Assembly: GCA_038373885.1 (NCBI GenBank)
Contig: JAWZYV010001839.1
Span: 806,001-870,000 of the forward strand
Direction: 5' to 3'
DNA length: 64,000 nucleotides
Source of the DNA: Cheiracanthium punctorium
Lineage: Eukaryota > Arthropoda > Arachnida > Araneae > Cheiracanthiidae
In this document: piece after piece, positions 34,721-46,280 of the stretch
Numbering within the stretch: the first letter of the stretch is position 1
Layout: each line of letters begins with the position of its first letter
Program-made: the position numbers and the translations under genes
The notes under the pieces: generated by a model
Told to the model about the DNA's origin: nothing
Seen by the model: only the letters and a program-made list of their open reading frames with translations
The model's database searches: none

Positions 34721-35373
34721 TAGGGTGGAGCAAAAAAAGCACCTTTTACTCGAAATTCACATTGCCTGAGTCATTAACTGGTGCGAAACTGATAAGAACA
34801 AATTGTCTCCTAATTTCAGCTCAAAATATTGCCATCTTCAGGTTCCACACCTCAAGCGAATATATTCCGAGTGTCTTTTTTAGGCTTTTCTGAATTTCTA
34901 TTGAAATAATTACGTTTAATTAAATAATTGAACAAGTAATACTTCGATATACCTACTCTAGCAAGAACAACGCCTAGTTCGGGCATTTGGTCTGTCTTGG
35001 AGATGTAGGGAATCTCATTTTCCATCGTTTTCCGGCTTCCTTTCTAACGAAATCGTCATCATTTTCTGAGGTATATTCCGTTTTTGAATCAGATCTTAAG
35101 TCGACGTTTGCTTCTAAATCTACGATTTCCAGCACTGACATGTGATAATAACGTATTAATAAAGCAATTTAATGAAAACATAACTAATTATTCAATTAAT
35201 TAATTAATCATTATTATTTTAATAAAAATAAGCTAGAAATATATTCGCTTGAGTTGTGGAACCTGAAGATGATAATATTTTGAGCTGAAATTTGGAAACA
35301 GTTTGTTCTTATCAGTTTCGCACCATTTAAGGCAGTGTGAATTTTGAAATAAAGTTTTTTTCGCTCCACCCTA
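34721..35373. mobile_element. TAGGGTGGAGC MITE nested in the hAT transposase
   Basis: A 653-bp element. The left end TAGGGTGGAGCAAAAAAAGC is inverted at the right end, and similarity of the arms runs for roughly 150 bp (for example GTGCGAAACTGATAAGAACA and GCTCAAAATATTGCCATCTT-like blocks). ATGCACAA is duplicated exactly at both sides (34713-34720 and 35374-35381). An 8-bp duplication fits the hAT superfamily. Confidence 0.9.
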
Positions 35374-35561
35374 ATGCACAAGGAGAAACACATAGCATTA
35401 TTTCTATAAGCTGATGAATATTTGTTAAATTTGCCTGTTACTCTTTAGGAAATATTTACATCCCCGACCGGGCATGTAAGGGGAAAAAATGCATGCCCGA
35501 TTTGAATTTTTACATGCTCCGGGCATGTCGAGCAATATCATTTTCGAGCCCTGATAAATTC

Positions 35562-36309
35562 TACATTGGAATACAACAAAAGCGTGTTTTTAGGAATACC
35601 ATAATCTTAACAAATAGCATTACATAATTCTTTCACTATACAATCGTCTTTAACTGATTTACTTAGGCGTGGGTGTGTTGGGCGCGGTATTTTGCTTCAG
35701 GCGAATTTTTATTATGTTTGTTCCCAGGTGAATTAGCCATGAATGAATATGGTCGCAATTACACCCTTTAGCAATTTTCGTCTTTCTCATTCTTTTAATA
35801 CAGCTGAAATATTACTTTTCAACAAAGGTGAAGAGCTTGTGATTTTGGTTTGTTTGTCTGTCCCTGCATTAACTGAAGAAAAATGTGTATCGATTGCCAT
35901 GGGATATGCACGATGAAAATGTACCCTATTGAAAAGGGTGTATGGAGCTTCTAGTAGGAATACTTCTTTTTTAACAGGAGTATTAAAAAGGGCGTATGTA
36001 GCTTTTAGTAGGAATACTTCTTTTTTAACATTAGCATTCAAAAAAGTTCCAGTACAATTAATTCACCAATAAGCAATCGTAGTTTAAATTGTATTTTAAA
36101 CATGCCCATCTATTTTAAACAAAAAAGCTAATGTAATTTAAAAATTTATAGGAAAAATATTCTCTGTCGGAAATATTGTACATATAATTTTTAGCCCTTT
36201 ACCAGAGGCAAATAAAATAATTCTCAAAAATTACGCTCTAAAAGCATAACTGTAAAACAATATTTAAGTTCTTATGCGATATAACCTGCTCGCTCCTTTC
36301 CTCACTACT
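35562..36309. other. Intron with short tandem duplication
   Basis: A unit of about 55 bp with TATGNAGCTTNTAGTAGGAATACTTC-type content occurs twice at about 35937-36030. A related block with GTACCCTATTGAAAAGGGTG recurs at about 47714-47735, suggesting an old dispersed repeat. Confidence 0.5.
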
Positions 36310-36520
36310 CGGCCCCACCATAGACGAGTGTATATTTTACAATGAGCATGGTAGATGGCTGAAGTGTGAAAGTACCGGGTTCCGGCCTATCGCGCGACCA
36401 TCGATCTAACGATTTGAGAGTTTTGAGCGGTTTCCTCCAGGTGTAACCAAGAGTAGGTTATAGAAGGACATTCAAAGACTCATGCTGGGAAAGATTGCGT
36501 TCGCGGCTTTAAGTAGATGA
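36310..36520 (+). mobile_element. tRNA-derived SINE, family S1 copy 1
   Basis: B-box-like GGTTCCGGCC at 36378-36387, then ATCGATCTAACGATTTGAG and CGGTTTCCTCCAGGTGTAAC. It is collinear with the second copy at 37690-37910. Confidence 0.65.
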
Positions 36521-37689
36521 ACTGGTTAACTTTTCGTTTTGCAGAACATATGCAAGTGTTTTTGAATGCCCAATGTTTTAAAACCAATGTGTTTAGCATG
36601 ATTTATTTTTCTTGTGTATATAAATATTGACATGGTATGCAAAATACCTTCACAGTGCGGACTTTTATCGAGAGGTTTGGAATATTTCTTAGTATTTGCA
36701 GCTTTTGCAAACTAAACGGTTCCCTAGAGAATAAATTTTTGCGGTAGTTTCGCCGTGCTCATTTATTGCAATGAATGTCGTATTATATTTTTAACGCTAT
36801 CCTACAAAGTTGAAAAAAAAAAAAATTGTTTGTAGATTCAGAACTTTTAATGCAAAACAATATCGTGATATATCTGTGAAATTCGTGTACAACATTATTA
36901 ACTATATTTTTCAGCTTCGTTAGAGAGTTTCAAAGGTATTATTACATTTTCTTAAAAACTTCTTCATATTAACATATTTGGATAAATTTTCTACTAAATG
37001 ATTTAAGAATTCACATCTTAAATATTTCTGTTCAATGTATATAAACCACTGGAAAAAATTAGTGAAACAAACAATGAAGTGAAGAAAACCGTGTGAGATG
37101 AATTTTGCATCATAAAATGAAGAGTATACGTGTATCGAAACGCATAACTTATAAAGACTCAAAATTTGTATAGTTGTGTTAATTCCTTTAAACGATAAAA
37201 AAAGCAAGAAAATATTCTTCAGTTCAACAATTTGGTTACATGCAGATGTAATAAAAATTAATTTTTAGAAATGAAGCACGATATTTTATATTGTGTAAGC
37301 CCCTCTAACAACTAAGATTGTGTTACGTCCGCTTCCTACGGCGGCTGTGAAGTTATTTAAAAGACATACCTTTCCAATCTTCAAGAACTTAAATCCAAAA
37401 TCCTTCACGGTAAAAGAAGACCTTTGTCTTGCTGCAATGTATCTTACAATTGTGTACAAGACTTGTTCTATTCGATTTAAGTGAGAAGAGCATGCTAGTT
37501 ATACAGTATACTATATTGCTTCAGCTCCAAGCATGTTCTCTTCAAGACGAGCTGTATATGATCTAGCATTATAGTGCAATGAAAAAAAAAAAGAATCACT
37601 AAGGGCTGCAGGTACGACATGAGAATTCAGTATCTTGTCTGCTTATTTTTGGGCCAAGAAATTGCAATTCCAAATGAAATATAGGCCAC

Positions 37690-37910
37690 ACCATGGCCAA
37701 TTGGATAAAGACACAGAATAGGGAAGATAGCTGCAAGTGTGAATGTCCCGGGTTCGGGCCTACTGCGTGGCTATCGATCTAAAGGTCTGAAGGTTTGGCC
37801 GTTTTTCTCCAGATGTAACGTGGATACACGTGAGAACCCCTTACGAAGTCTTCTGGCCAAGGCACCTGTCCTTAGACAGATAGCATTCGAGTAGCTTTGG
37901 TTGAATCACA
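37690..37910 (+). mobile_element. tRNA-derived SINE, family S1 copy 2
   Basis: A-box-like CATGGCCAATTGG at 37693-37705 and B-box GGTTCGGGCC at 37751-37760, then ATCGATCTAAAGGTCTGAAG and CCGTTTTTCTCCAGATGTAAC. Body sequence beyond the B box is shared with 36310-36520, which marks a retroposon and not a tRNA gene. Confidence 0.7.
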
Positions 37911-39876
37911 ATACAATGCAATGATATATACAAGTGGTCCGTATATCTACTTATGCTGATTCCCGTACCATCAGGCTACATCTTCTGTAATGTGGTCTTT
38001 CACTTATTGACTTTTCTGGAGTTGTTTCAAAGCCGCCTTTCCGTCCATACCAAACCGTATCTCGTATCATACACGAACTTGAATCGGGACTGCCAGTAAA
38101 CTGCTCGTTATTTCATATTCGGATGTCCAACGACCAACTTTCTTCGAGCCGTACAGTGCCTTGAGGTGAACGGAATGAATTCGGCTCGAAAGTTTTCGTT
38201 CCTGTAGTCAAGAGCTATCAACTGCCTTTGCAAGTAAATAGCATTCATTGCTTGTTTTGTCTCTATACTCATATCTGTACTCAGTTGCTACGGTATCAAG
38301 TGGACGAACTTGTCCTGATCGACGCCTCTAATATTCCCTGCTTTTCAGAATCGATTTCACAGCCTTAAAAAGGGCACTTCTTTCGACTTCAGCAATGTTT
38401 GCTAGGATTCAAGTAACAGCACGCCAAGCTATGGATTCCAGTGAATCACGTTGTGACATTTTCAAATCTTTCAAAACAACAACAACGACGACGACAACAA
38501 AAAGAACTACTTACGTTCACAACTGAGAGAGTGAACTAGAAAAATCTGTGAAAAAAAAAATCACCATTGCTCGTCTTATTGTTTTTGATGGTATGAATCT
38601 TAATTTTCATGTAAATTTTCCATCTGTATTTTGCTAATTTTTAAATTAAGAATGTTTTATTTTACATTAGTTATTGGTGTACGTACTTTCGCAATTTCTT
38701 TAGAACTGCAAATAAAAAGTAATGTAATATTTCTTTGCAACGTACATAAAAATTGATATATTTACTATATCTCAAACATTACACATTATACATTATGAAT
38801 ACCAGTAGAACTTAAAACTAAAGTTATGCATGATTCTAAATTTATGCAACCTTTAAACTGCCAGACGATTCATGCTGTTTATTTTTATGCCATTCATGTT
38901 GCTTGAATAATATATGAATGGATTTTAAGAAAAACGCAAAACTGGCAAGTAGAGTTGTGCATTATCAGGATATTATTCCGTCAGGTTTTGACGTTTGCAT
39001 TTAAAAAATTGCATCGTATTTCAAAGAATAAATCAAAGACTTGCGAATAAAATCTGGTTTGAATGGGGAATCCAATGATTCTGAAACAAAAATAGCTGTT
39101 GATTTGTATAAAGGATGAAATGTCTGTGAAAGCTGAATAAAATATTTATAAATTTCAAAGTTATAAAGAGAATACTTTTTGGTTTTATTAGGCAAAAATA
39201 TTGTTCTTAAAATAAAAATATCAAGTTTTTTATTTTAAATTCGGAGTATTACAAACTATAATTTTAGTGCATAGCAACAGAAACAGAGAAGATTTCTTAT
39301 AAATTAAAATACTGTAATCTCCATTTTCAGTCTGGTCTCATCTCTCGTTTTATTCTTCAAGAAGTTGCGGTAAATTCGCCACAGAAAAGCTGCGAAAAAT
39401 GAACAGAATTTTTCCATTGGGTTTCCAGGAAAAGGATCTCTGTCGTTCTGTCAAGGAGAGGGAACAGGTTAACTTATTCCTTATCAATAATCTAGACTCA
39501 AAACAAGATTACGTTGGAAAGAAAGAGTTTTACAGAAACGGTTCTCCTTCTCTCTCTAAAATCGTAAGAGAAATCGGGATACAATGATTTAAAAGAAGGG
39601 TCTTTCGTGGGAAAAGTCCTAAAATACGTATATAGTGAGCGTCGGCATGCTCCCAGCGAAGGAACTCTTGATGAATACTTAAAATCTACATAGTAAATGT
39701 TCAATAAAATTCGTTCACGTAAAAAATTCCTTTAAATGCGGAAAGTGTGAAACATAAAGAATCATATATGTAAAATAAACATTTTATGAACGTTTGATAT
39801 ACTCAATACAGCATTGTAACAACATTTGTGATAGTTTGCAATAAAACATACAGTTATGGTAAGCATTAAAAATATA
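37911..39876. other. Intron, no supported gene
   Basis: The segment 37940-38460 is less AT-rich and could be an old element remnant. Reading its minus strand gives moderately long open stretches with frame changes, but no motif I can name. 38461-39876 is plain AT-rich DNA; the frames at 39399-39704 overlap on both strands and lack motifs. Confidence 0.4.
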
Positions 39877-40544
39877 CAGGATGTCCGAAAAGTCCTTGAC
39901 ACATTTAAAAAATTCGTAAATCAAAAAATTATCGTATGAATATGCGATTTGCACTATAATTCTTCACAGTTCACGATTATTTTTTTTAAAAACACCATAA
40001 GTTAAAAAAAAGTTCTTCCAAAATGTGTTCATAGATGGCGCTGTACCGTCGCAGTAAGCTTCTCCGATCTATCCGGATCTCCGATCTATCCGAGTCTTAT
40101 CCGATCTTCGTGGCCGAACACTTCTTTCCCTGACTAAACGCTTCCAATCTCTGAAAACTGTTCATGCCAGGCCAAAATGCTGTTTCGACTCGGAGTGTTT
40201 TTCTTAAACATGTTACGAACTTTCTCTGAAATCCAGTTATGGATTTTGATTCGAAATCCCAACCTACGCAATGCGTTTTCTCAGTCGCAGTCGCCTTAGG
40301 TAGAATGAATATTCTCGCAACGTCAACGCTGTTCGAAACTCACAAAAAATCCAATTGGCTCTCATTGCTGAAAACTGGAGATGCATCGCCATCTATGAAC
40401 ACATTTTGGAAGTAATTTGTTATAAGAGGGAAAAATAAATTCTTGATTCCGTGAAGCATTACTGTGCGAACCGCATATTCATATAACAATTTGTTGCTTT
40501 TCCGTGAATTTTTGAAATGTGGCAAAGACTTTTCGGACACCCTG
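39877..40544. mobile_element. Long-TIR MITE, TA-flanked (mariner type)
   Basis: Starts CAGGATGTCCGAAAAGTC and ends as the complement of CAGGGTGTCCGAAAAGTC, with TA on each side (39875-39876, 40545-40546). The arms stay alignable for about 175 bp each, to CCAAAATGTGTTCATAGATG. The 668-bp element has no transposase. TA targeting and CAGGGTGTCC ends point to Tc1/mariner. Confidence 0.88.
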
Positions 40545-40724
40545 TACTTCCTTGCACAACTAACGTAAAAAATGTTCGTTCGCTTCGACTACCAACGATC
40601 GCAACGTCACCTTTACGGCTGAAAACCGCAGCAAGGCATTTATGCAATTACGGAAATAAACGGTTTAATGCGTCTATGAGAATTTTTTCACATTCCTACC
40701 GTAGATAATCTTTAAACTATTGTA

Positions 40725-41625
40725 TATAGTGGGGACGCCATTGGACTATCTTCCTCTTAAGAATTCTCCAAATATTTTCGATAGGAGAAATATCCATACT
40801 TGTTGCTGGCCACTCTAAAACTGGAACAAGTTTCATACGGATCTATGTTTTGGTTATCTTTATTATATGTGGCCTTGCATTGGCTTCTTCGAAAAGATAT
40901 TGTTTTCTGTCAAACAATCGCTGCATTAATGGGTGAGTATTTCATTTCGAATGCGTATGCGTATATACTCTTGAGCCTTTATCGTGCCCGTACAAAAATG
41001 CAAATTAACAATCGCATTTGCCTGCCAAGCAACCCCACACCACCACAGAGCTTGCTTTAAGAACCATGCGCTTGTAACAGGATGGATTGTTTGCTTCATC
41101 TTTCTTCCTAATAACTTTTCGGCCAATATTTTCCGTGAAACCCAAAAAACGGATTTATTTGTTCACAGTACCTTCTTTCACTCAGATGAAGTCCAGTAAG
41201 ATGAGATTCGGTCCAAGCAATACGGCGACATTCATTCGATGTAGTGAGAAATGGCTTACGTCTAACTTTCTATAAAGCTTAGCCGTAAGCATCAAAGAGC
41301 TGCATAGGAAATGGTCTTTCCAAAACTTTGTCTTTCCGATGTGACAAGATCTGTGACTGTCAAGTGCATATTTTTACGAATATGTTCACGAAATAGGCGT
41401 ATTTTCCGATCAGTCAACATTAATTACCAACCAAGAGTCTTTCGTGAACGGATATTTCCAATTGTAGTGACTTGCTTTATAATACTGCTCACTGCAGATT
41501 GTGTCGAGTAGAACATTCGGTTAATCTGTCGCTGCGAAACACCATTTTGGTGCTCTTGTAAGATTTATTTAATTATTGCAAGAACAGTAGTCATCCCCTC
41601 GTTTCATGCTTACGCTTACCATTGA
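40725..41625 (-). pseudogene. Tc1-like transposase, degraded
   Basis: Read on the minus strand from about 41625 to 40725 across several frames. Helix-turn-helix sequence comes first (NGVSQRQINRMFYSTQSAVS), then LTDRKIRLFREHI and KPFLTTSNECRRIAWTESHL, a VVVWGCLA-type strand, YLFEEANARPHIIKI and finally WPATSMDISPIENIWRILKR. The order and spacing are those of Tc1-family transposases, which cut and paste at TA. In the block that normally reads QDNARPH the catalytic Asp is Ala here, and stops or frameshifts interrupt the rest. No terminal repeats were matched around it. It is not shown to belong to the MITE ending at 40544. Confidence 0.85.
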
Positions 41626-41639
41626 TGAAGATTGGGGAT

Positions 41640-42571
41640 TACTCGCACTATTTGCTTCGTCTGATATCACTGACTCAAAATTGTACACGAAACAACACGA
41701 TTATTCTTGTTTTTTTATGAACGAACTTCATTGAAAAGCGTTGGGATTCAAAATGCAACTTTTATCCTAACTTTAAATTCTTTCTTTTTTTTTTCGTTGT
41801 AACATTCGTACATAGTGAAGAATTACATTTATCCTTTAAACAGCATTTAAAGGAACATAAATTTTTAAAATTGCATAAAAATTAGTGACCGAGCTTCATT
41901 GAAATTGACTATGTACAAGACGGACCAATTTAACATTTCTACAAATCCCATTACACATCCCATTTTTACAAAAAGAGGTTTATGAAAGAGAATTTATGAC
42001 CAGAAAGAGAAAGTTTTATAAAAGTGTGGGTTATAAAACTTCTCTGTGTGTGTGCCTGTGACATAGCAACTTTCAAATGGATATACCGATTATGATATGG
42101 ATTTTTATTAATAGAGTTACTGTAATCTGTTCGGAAGTGTTTGATGAAAATTTGTTTAACTATTTAGTTACTATGATATTAAAACCCCGGCGCATGAAGT
42201 TTGAAGCATCTGTCTTTGTCAATGCAGCTGAAAGGAATGGATCGATTTCAATGTGGATTTCTTGCAGAGTTAGTTTAACCGAGACAAGTTAGACATGTTT
42301 AATAAAAATATATTCAGACATTCAATTAATATAGGATTAAAAATTCCGATTAGTGAAGTTTGAAGCCTCTACCTGAGGCACCGTGGCAACCAAATGAATG
42401 TTCTGATTATAATGCTGTTAATTTTGTGAAAACGGTTAGGGACCAGATGATCTTTCGCTATATTTGATGATATTCATTTCATACGTCAAAAGGTTTTATG
42501 GAGCTAGCTTCACACCTGATCATTTTGCTATGCTTGTATTTCAATCATTGTTGTTGTTTTCCTCGTTTCAG
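41640..42571. other. Intron before the transmembrane exon
   Basis: No gene supported. 42060-42450 contains two related blocks with GAAGTTTGAAGC. The last bases (TTGTTGTTTTCCTCGTTTCAG) form the acceptor of the next exon. Confidence 0.5.
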
Positions 42572-42938
42572 GATCAACTGCAGCCAAATGCCACAAAGGT
42601 ATCCTCCCCTCAATCAACGGCCAGTTACCAGGGCCCTCCGACCATCGTCTTCGGGTGCCTGCTAGCCTTCCTACTTCTCAGCTTCATAAGCACAATCGTC
42701 ATCTGCTACAAGAAGGGGAAGTTGGGCGGCTTCCTCTGGTGGCTGCCGGGAAGGGGTAGAAGCGCGGCGGCCATATCTCTGAGCAAATGCATACAGCAGT
42801 ACGTCTCGAACCCCAACTACTACACCACATCGCCAGACAGTCCCCTGCTCAGGGCGCTGAGAGACATGGAGATACCAAGTGAGAACCTGGTGCTTCAAGA
42901 GGAGATCGGAGAGGGATGTTTCGGGAACGTACACAGAG
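42572..42938 (+). CDS. Receptor tyrosine kinase, transmembrane/juxtamembrane/glycine-loop exon
   Basis: A 367-bp exon: acceptor TTCCTCGTTTCAG, donor AGAG/GTATGT, phase 0 in and phase 1 out. The first 20 residues (DQLQPNATKVSS) extend the extracellular stem and hold an NAT sequon. A single membrane segment follows at 42641-42709 (IVFGCLLAFLLLSFISTIVI), then a KKGK stop-transfer sequence. The cytoplasmic juxtamembrane region contains NPNYY, an NPxY motif. In Trk and MuSK an NPxY at this place recruits PTB-domain adaptors once phosphorylated. The exon ends with the start of the kinase, EEIGEGCFGNVHRG, a full GxGxFGxV ATP loop. Type I receptor topology is clear. Local similarity is greatest to the Trk/MuSK/ROR kinases; orthology cannot be settled here. 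Confidence 0.93.
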
Positions 42939-44696
42939 GTATGTAATGATTTTCACCATTTACGAGCACTTGCTGGTTTGTTTATTTTCGAACTTGCGTG
43001 CATATTCGAAATCTTCATCTTTAGAATTTGAGTGGAAGTGCTTGTTGGATAAAGTTGAAAAAAGTTAAGGTTGAAAAATACAAAAGTGTTTTGTTAACAA
43101 TTTTTATTTGTTTCAGATTCGATTTTATTTTGATCTCTTTAGAACCCGCACGTACCAGGCGTACCTGTTAATTTCAGACCATCACACATAGATACCGTTA
43201 CGCACAAATGTAATGAATAAAAATGGGTTCATTTTTTTTTTCGTCTAACAAATAAGACATTTGTCACCAGATTAGTTGACAATAGAACACATTAAAACTA
43301 AGATATCCTACATTTCTTATTGCATTTAATGTATCTAATTTCGATTCAAGAAAAAAGCATTTGCGGAGAGGTTTAGGCTATGATGCAGACTCTAATGACG
43401 GTCAATAAATCAGTTTTATTGTCCGATTCCAGGTTTTAAACTAACAATATAACCGGAATCTGTCAATAAACTGGTTTATTGACCGTCATTAAGAAGTCTG
43501 TATTCCAGCCTTAATTCATTGCTTATTTTTCAAAAAATTGCAACTAAATCATATCGTATTTTTCATGAAGCATTTGATGAATACTTTCCACCGAATACAA
43601 CTTGTAAAGAACGGGTTTCTATCTGATTGCTTGTAGTGGGGAAGGGCCTGTTTTAGGTTTCAGATATTTTAATGCTAAAATAATACAAAAAATTTCAGTA
43701 TGCTGTAAAAATGTTAACTATACCAACGCAAAGGGGAGGACTTGACCCCCTATATCTCCGTCCTCTATATGAGCACATCGATGAAGATTCGTACCAAACA
43801 ATTCGCAGAACAGACATTGCATAAAAGTTGCATAGAAAACCAATTAAAATATTTTTTTTGTTTTTGTCGTTAAATTAATTTTTTTTCTCATTAAAAAAGT
43901 CTGAAGTCGGTACATCTATCTGAGTTTTAATCAGATAAAATGAAAATACGAAACCATTAATGAGTTCGTTTTGGATACATTTATTTATTCTGCTTCATCT
44001 TTAGAACTCGCGTAAAAGCCTTCTTCTGATAAAGTGGAGATCAATAGACTTTTTTTTAAATTACAAAGTAGGTAGAATACAACTATGGATTGACGGGAAT
44101 TGATTTCACATAGGTCAGTGAGGATCCAGGAAAATTTTAAGGGAGGGGCGATAAGCAGGGCGAAGCAGCAGAGATTCCGTCACCCTTGTTTTTACCTGTT
44201 CAGTTTTAATCTTGAATTATGTTTAACTTCTTCGCTCTCATACTTAGGGACGCAACAAAAAAGACTTTTCTCTTTTGACGTATGTTGCCTCCCAGAATGT
44301 TTTTTTGAATGCTACGCTGAACCCAGCGTTGCGCTTGCGCAATCGCTGTTCAATTGCTTAGTGAGTTTTTGATGAGAAAAGAAAAAAGAATTATTTTCAT
44401 TGTAACTAAGAGTAGGCTTTTACCATTTATAAATACGAACACAGATGAAGTACGCAGAGATTTTTAGATATTGCAAAAAATTATTTAACTTCTTGATTAC
44501 ACGGTGTCATGAAAATTTACTTCATTTATAATATTTTTACTGTATGAAGTGCACGTGCGTCTATGACCAGTAGTAATTGCTAAAATTATATCTGGATAAA
44601 GGCTCGTCTGGATAATTTATATAACGTACATGCTAGATATCATGCGAAAACATTATGTACAAAGAACTTATCTGTAATAACTTTTATAACTTTCAG
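42939..44696. other. Intron of the receptor gene
   Basis: Contains the palindrome at 43373-43515 and a fragment at about 44116-44170 (GAGGATCCAGGAAAATTTTA then GGGAGGGG) that resembles one end of the GGATCCAG-type hAT MITE at 2552. Nothing else was recognised. Confidence 0.6.
43373..43515. repeat. 143-bp imperfect palindrome (small MITE-like)
   Basis: Outer blocks TTAGGCT and AGCCTTA, then GCAGACT/AGTCTG, AATGACGGTCAATAAA and its complement, and GATTCCAGG/CCGGAATC meet around GTTTTAAAC. The hairpin covers the whole length with a short centre. Confidence 0.75.
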
Positions 44697-44858
44697 GTCT
44701 ATACACAACCACTTCAGGCGTGACTCTATCTGTAGCCGTGAAAATCCTAAAGCAACACGTAAGTCCGGAGGCGCAAACGGACTTCGAAAGAGAAGTGGAA
44801 ATAATGTCTTCGTTTCGACATGAGAACATTCTCAAACTGTTGGGTATCGTAATAAGAG
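44697..44858 (+). CDS. Receptor tyrosine kinase, ATP-lysine and alpha-C exon
   Basis: A 162-bp exon, acceptor TATAACTTTCAG, donor AGAG/GTGAGT, phase 1 in and 1 out. It encodes LYTTTSGVTLSVAVKILKQH, in which VAVK holds the ATP-binding lysine. FEREVEIMSSFRHENILKLL follows, with the alpha-C glutamate in FEREVE, and then LGIVIR. The split Gly codon formed with the previous exon (G+GT) continues the HRG of the glycine-loop exon. All N-lobe invariant residues are intact, so the kinase should be active. Confidence 0.95.
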
Positions 44859-46141
44859 GTGAGTTTCTTTGTTGAAAATATCTATATTACTTTACATCCT
44901 AAACTCCCCCTGCGAGTATTATGTTTCGGCCTTCTCTGATAGCATTAAGCCGCTGAATGAAGTCATCTTTCATTTCCTTCTACAGATAAACGTGTCGCGC
45001 TGCAAAATTTTATGTAGCGTTTGTTAATTAATACACAATTAATTTAATTAAAATTGAGAGCCGTTTAATTAAATGTGTTTGGTGGAGTTTTTAGTTCGAT
45101 AAGCATAAACGCAAAATAATTCCATGTGGTTCCTTATATTCTAGGTCCGTTAACATTTTCCAATCAAGATTTAAAAAAAAAAAAATTATGATTTGCCAGT
45201 CTGTCCGTCCGTCCGACGGTTTGTCCGAGCAATAATTATCATGAAATTTGCATGTTTTATGAATAGACGTAGCCTCGGAGAGGTAGCACATGCATTTGCC
45301 TCCCCCCTAACTTTGTCTCTTTTTGTTTTCAACTTTTGTTTGAAAATTCAAAAGAAACTTCCCTATTCAGCACTTAAATTCGATATATTCCCCCGAAATT
45401 TTTCATCTGTCCCCCCCCCAAATCTTCAGTCGCGCTACGTCTATAATGTTATGTATTTTTCATACAACGGTCCGTATATAAAATGATGCTTACAGTATTT
45501 ATAGTTCTTTTACTGAGGTACACTAAATATAACGATCCATTGTGCTTAATAATTGTTTGTGGTCTTTCGAGACTTAAATCTTCATACAAATTAAAATTAG
45601 TTCACATTTATTAAGGTTTGTTGCATGCTCTTTCGAAAAGAGTGGATGTAGCTAAGAGCAGTTGTTAAGAGAAATGCATTACCCATACAGCAATCGTGTT
45701 GGCAGTGACTTTGTGGCGACGCTACATTTAGTTTTCGTTCGTCACATCACAAATGTGATGTAAATTCACGCCTTCTGTAACGTTCCTTCGTGTTAAGCAT
45801 GTGATGCTGGAGAGTGACGTCGCAGTGTAATTGATAATTAATCACAATGTGACGTCACTGTGACAAACATGTGATGTTGCAGAGGGACGTCCTAGTGTAA
45901 TTTCTCACACCATTTAGATCACTATGGTGGCCACCATGAGAAAGATTTTATTGCTCAGGCAGAGAATGATCAGTTTCTAAAAAAAATTAATTTGGTCTGT
46001 ATTAATCTTATTTTAGCCTGCTCTTACCTAATTTGGATCATAGTAAAATCCGTCTGAAAAAGTGACACCTGATTTAACGTTTTGAGGCAAACTGCAGAAC
46101 CAGCACTATGTGCATTTAAATAATCACGAGACCGAATTAAT
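44859..46141. other. Intron of the receptor gene
   Basis: At about 45265-45440 there is a pair of GACGTAGCC/GCTACGTC ends enclosing C-run blocks, another probable GTAGCC-type MITE with degraded borders. The repeat at 45680-45930 is listed separately. Confidence 0.5.
45680..45930. repeat. Dispersed GTGACGTC-rich repeat, copy 1
   Basis: Shares AATCGTGTTGGCAGTGAC-like, AGTGTAATTGATAATTA, CACAATGTGACGTCAC and GTGACAAACATG-like blocks with 60955-61210. It is dense in short GTGACGTCAC-type palindromes. Confidence 0.65.
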
Positions 46142-46272
46142 CGAGGCAGTACCCAGGGGGGGGGAAAAACAGGGGGTCCGGTCCCCCCAAATTAAAAATT
46201 TTGTTCACAAGACAAAAATAATGAAGCATTTTTGCCCCCCCCCACCGAAATTTCTTTCTGGGTACGGCCCTG
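46142..46272. mobile_element. hAT-type MITE with perfect 8-bp duplication
   Basis: 131 bp. Left CGAGGCAGTACCCAG and reversed right CAGGGCCGTACCCAG. GAATTAAT flanks both sides exactly (46134-46141 and 46273-46280). The interior has long G and C runs. Confidence 0.88.
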
Positions 46273-46280
46273 GAATTAAT

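Larger units (their letters stand above)
34369..35553 (-). mobile_element. hAT element with perfect 8-bp target duplication
   Basis: Ends CAGGGCTAGAAAA and, reversed, CAGGGCTCGAAAA are flanked by ATAAATTC on both sides (34361-34368 and 35554-35561). It holds the 3' part of a hAT transposase on the minus strand, and a second element (34721-35373) is inserted in that gene. ACATGCCCGAT-type words recur near both ends and may be subterminal binding repeats. Confidence 0.92.

Noticed and set aside
38461..38520. CAACAACAACGACGACGACAAC tract as a coding poly-amino-acid run
   Set aside because: Short microsatellite without an open frame or splice sites around it.
42671..42934. Minus-strand frame of 87 codons
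   Set aside because: It lies fully opposite the transmembrane/kinase exon and is its shadow.
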